From positions 32,504 through 96,503 of the forward strand of contig NZ_CAJNAT010000028.1 of NCBI RefSeq assembly GCF_905220705.1: DNA of 64,000 bases, in the 5' to 3' direction. The notes below the pieces were generated by a model that worked only from the letters and a program-made list of their open reading frames with translations, did no database searches and was not told where the DNA came from. Below, one piece after another: positions 61,432 through 64,000 of this stretch. The DNA comes from Paraburkholderia domus (GTDB lineage: Bacteria > Pseudomonadota > Gammaproteobacteria > Burkholderiales > Burkholderiaceae). The position numbers and the translations under genes were made by a program. Each line of letters opens with the position of its first letter. Positions within the stretch are counted from its first letter, which is position 1.

Positions 61432-61707
61432 GCCCCAAGGGAGGAAACCGCGGAGTGCTCCGACATGGTCTGAATCTTTCACCGCTATGGCGATTTGTTC
61501 AAGCCCGTTGGGAGCCTGTTGGATGTAAGCGCGGGTAAATGTGAGCCTGGGCAACCACGATCGCAGCAGCGACGCTGCTGGGCGTTACTATCCGCCGACC
61601 CGGCCAGCACCAGACTGCCTGCCTGGAGTCGTAGGCGCAAGCGTCTCCTATGGGCTCTCGTTGCCGAAGAGCCGACAGTCGATGCGTGCATCCTGACGCG
61701 ATGGCAT
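61432..61707. other. Sequence downstream of the IS91 transposase
   Basis: No gene is seen. If the transposase and integrase form one IS91-like element, one of its ends should lie here, but I cannot define it by eye. Confidence 0.4.
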
Positions 61708-62895
61708 TCATGCGTGGGCTCGCTCAACAGGTGGTGCCCGGATAGGTCTGCTGCGCTGGAGTATGTCGATGATGATCATCGGCGAACCGCAGTGCCGGCA
61801 AACGAAGGTTGGCCACACTGCGACTGTAGCTACGTCGTTGGCACTGCGGCCGATACTGGCAGGCGCTCCGCCCAGCAACTCGCGTATCTTCGCGAGATTG
61901 GCGCGCCGCGATGGGTTCGCGAGCAGACCGTAATGGCGGATGCGGTGGAAACCGCCAGGCAGCACGTGCAACAGGAAGCGGCGCGTGAACTCATCCGTTT
62001 CGAGGGTCATGGTCTTGTTGCGTGTGCGTCCGTCCACGCGGTAGTCCTTCCAGCGGAAGGTAACGCCGTGTTCGTCGAGCGCGACAAGGCGCTGGTTGGA
62101 GATCGCGACGCGGTGCGTATAACGCGACAGATAGGCGAGCACCGCTTTGGGCCCCGCAAACGGGCGTTTGGCATACACCACCCACTCGCATGTGCGCATT
62201 GGCGCAAGCCACCTGGCAAAGGCGGCGACATCGTTGAGCCCGGCATATTCGCCGAAGAACCGCAACTGCCCCCGGCAATGGGTCACTTCAAGTTCTTCGA
62301 GGAAGCGCCGGCGAAACAGCCGCGAGAGTACGCGCACTGGAAGGAAGAAGCCCGGCCTGCACGCTACCCACCGGCTTCGGTCCGGCGACAACCCGCCACC
62401 GGGAACGATGCCATGCACATGGGGATGATGTGTGAGCGCCGAGCCCCACGTATGCAGGACGAGCGTGGCACCGATCTGCGCTCCGAGATGCTTCGGATCA
62501 GCCGCGATGGTACGCAACGTTTCGGCCGCGATATCGAACAGCAGCCCGTAGATGACGGCCTTGTTGTAATACGCAATCGCGCTGATGGCCGCCGGCAGTG
62601 TGAAGACCACGTGGTAGTACTCGACGGGCAGGAGATCGGCCTCACGCGCCTCGAGCCACCGGCGCGCAGCGCCAGCCTGGCACCTTGGACAATGTCTGTT
62701 GCGACATGAGTTGTAGGCAACTTCAATCGCCGCGCATCCTTCGCAGCGAAACACGTGCCCTCCCAGCGCCGCGCTGCGGCACTGTTCGATCGCGGACATG
62801 ACCTTTAACTGCCCAAGGCTCAGGTTAGCGGATTGATGCCATGCTGAACCAAGAGAGCGAAAGACGTCTGCTACCTCAAGCGCGCAATGCGCCAC
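61708..62895 (-). CDS. IS91-family transposase
   Basis: The 395-aa protein (GTG start) has an N-terminal zinc-binding domain (HVFRCEGCAAIEVAYNSCRNRHCPRCQ), YYHVVFTLP, the HUH motif in LTHHPHVHGIVPGGGLS, and the catalytic Tyr region VLAYLSRYTHRVAISNQRL. Such enzymes move DNA by a rolling-circle mechanism. The gene lies 8 bp behind the tyrosine recombinase gene, so the two form one unit. Confidence 0.9.
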   Translation of the reverse strand: MAHCALEVADVFRSLGSAWHQSANLSLGQLKVMSAIEQCRSAALGGHVFRCEGCAAIEVAYNSCRNRHCPRCQAGAARRWLEAREADLLPVEYYHVVFTLPAAISAIAYYNKAVIYGLLFDIAAETLRTIAADPKHLGAQIGATLVLHTWGSALTHHPHVHGIVPGGGLSPDRSRWVACRPGFFLPVRVLSRLFRRRFLEELEVTHCRGQLRFFGEYAGLNDVAAFARWLAPMRTCEWVVYAKRPFAGPKAVLAYLSRYTHRVAISNQRLVALDEHGVTFRWKDYRVDGRTRNKTMTLETDEFTRRFLLHVLPGGFHRIRHYGLLANPSRRANLAKIRELLGGAPASIGRSANDVATVAVWPTFVCRHCGSPMIIIDILQRSRPIRAPPVERAHA

Positions 62896-62903
62896 AATGA
62901 GAG

Positions 62904-63779
62904 TTAATCGGTACGCAAACTCTCAAGAGGGCTGACCACCTCGCGCAGAATATCGGTGGCAACCTGGGCGTAAAGCGCTGTGGTCTCAAGCTTCTTGTGC
63001 CCAAGCATGACCTGGATCACCCGGATATCGACCTTCTGTTCCAGCAGATGCGTGGCAAAGCTGTGCCGCAAGGTATGCATGGACACGCGCTTGTCGATTC
63101 CCGCAGCTTCGGCCGCAGCATGGACCGCCCGGTTGAGCTGGCGGGTGCTGAGCGGCTCGATCGGGTTAAGTCCGGGAAACAGCCAGCCACCGTCGAGCAT
63201 CTTGCCCTGGGCTCGTGCGACTCGCCACCAGACCCGCAAACGCTCGAGCAGGATCGGCGACAGCATGGCATATCTGTCCTTCTGGCCTTTGCCCTGCTCA
63301 ACGCGCAGCGTCATACGCTCGCTATCGATGTCACCGACCTTCAGGGCAGCTACCTCGCTGGCGCGTAATCCTGTTCCGTAGGCGAGCGCCAGCACCGTTT
63401 GATGCTTCAGGTTGGTCGCCGCCGCGATCAGCCGGCCAACCTCTTCGCGGCTGAGTATGACGGGCAACGTACGCGGAAGATAAACCGGCCGCATCTTCGC
63501 CATCAATGCCTCTTTAGCGAGCGTCGTGCCGAAGAAGAACTTCAGGCCGGTGATCGCAGCGTTCAGGGAAACTGGCGATACGCCGCGGTCCACCAGATAC
63601 AGTTGGTAGCGCCGCAAGTCCTCGACGGTGGCAGTGTCGGGCGAGCGCCCGAGGAAGACAGTGAACTCTCGTACCACGCGAAGATAGTTGGCTTGCGTGG
63701 TTTGCGCGAGTCGACGCATGCGCATGTCGTCCATCATGCGCTGACGCAACGGACTGATAACTTGGGTGGGGGATGTCAT
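62904..63779 (-). CDS. Tyrosine recombinase of the IS91-like module
   Basis: The 291-aa protein starts at ATG 63779, where AGGAGG lies 9 bases upstream; the open frame extends 14 codons further. It shows a SAM-like core-binding domain (MMDDMRMRRLAQTTQANYLRVVREFTVFLG), Arg I (ALAYGTGLRASEVAALKVGDI), HTLRHSFATHLLEQ and LGHKKLETTALYAQV with Tyr. Pairing of an integrase with an IS91 transposase is seen in several proteobacterial elements. Confidence 0.9.
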   Translation of the reverse strand: MTSPTQVISPLRQRMMDDMRMRRLAQTTQANYLRVVREFTVFLGRSPDTATVEDLRRYQLYLVDRGVSPVSLNAAITGLKFFFGTTLAKEALMAKMRPVYLPRTLPVILSREEVGRLIAAATNLKHQTVLALAYGTGLRASEVAALKVGDIDSERMTLRVEQGKGQKDRYAMLSPILLERLRVWWRVARAQGKMLDGGWLFPGLNPIEPLSTRQLNRAVHAAAEAAGIDKRVSMHTLRHSFATHLLEQKVDIRVIQVMLGHKKLETTALYAQVATDILREVVSPLESLRTD

Positions 63780-64000
63780 GGCCCGGTTCCTCCTGGGTAA
63801 CGAGGCGGATCGCCTCATCACCCAACATAGGAAACCGGAGGGTTTTACCCTTCACCGACCAATACCGTTGAACGGAGCGCATACCGCGCGAGCGGTTTAG
63901 GCAGTATGACTTTCCGTGAGTCAGTGGCTGGCCCGCCACGAGGAATCAGACGCGGGTTAGCATTACTGCCAGAGCCGCATGGTGTGCACAGGGGCACACC

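Overview
The window looks like an accessory, catabolic stretch of a Burkholderiaceae replicon, most likely Paraburkholderia or Caballeronia. This rests on the GC-rich coding bias, three porins of the Burkholderiales OmpC type (mature start QSxVTLYGxxDNG), ACS-family MFS carriers, and IS66, IS110, IS91 and RIT elements of the kinds common in that family. I saw no rRNA, tRNA or CRISPR array.

Layout. 1-3.4 kb: a phytanoyl-CoA-dioxygenase-like gene (cut by the window edge), a divergent LacI regulator and a porin. 4.4-6.0 kb: decayed IS110 and ISNCY copies. 6.2-7.6 kb: an AraC regulator and a small unknown gene. 7.9-22.5 kb: one long minus-strand sugar/polyol unit of 13 genes. In transcription order these are a Tat-exported binding protein, ABC ATPase and permease, aldehyde dehydrogenase, xylulokinase, HAD phosphatase, RpiR regulator, RpiA, SDR, FAD-linked 2-hydroxyacid dehydrogenase, a 70-aa unknown, a FAH-fold dehydratase and 2-oxoglutarate-semialdehyde dehydrogenase. 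The set mixes a kinase/isomerase route with an oxidative one.

23-48.5 kb: a probable aromatic-acid catabolic regulon. It has porins and another outer-membrane barrel, two paralogous ACS-type MFS carriers, a chemoreceptor, a lactonase-like lipoprotein, two paralogous cupin-AraC regulators, an aldehyde dehydrogenase, and an operon (48.3 to 37.3 kb) encoding two Pht5-like decarboxylase homologues, a LigJ-type 4-oxalomesaconate hydratase, a second amidohydrolase, a LigB-type extradiol dioxygenase, an HpcH/HpaI aldolase, a ThDP enzyme and an exported beta-propeller protein. Six copies of one promoter element tie these units together. Each copy has TRCCA-N3-AATCY-N3-TTTTRTRYA with invariant spacing, then exactly 23 bp to a -10-like hexamer, always oriented toward the downstream gene. 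One copy sits in front of a decayed third Pht5-like gene.

48.5-64 kb: a plastic region with IS6 and IS110 remnants, a LysR gene with a one-base frameshift divergent from argC, and a nested insertion that can be reconstructed to the base. A three-recombinase (RIT) element sits inside tnpC of an IS66 element, which itself splits a GNAT acetyltransferase gene with an 8-bp target duplication. Removing each insertion restores the frame. The IS66 carries a small ribbon-helix-helix-like passenger gene flanked by three copies of a 13-bp palindrome-like site. A PD-(D/E)XK-like protein, a 51-bp tandem duplication with a stem-loop, and an IS91 transposase/tyrosine recombinase pair end the window.
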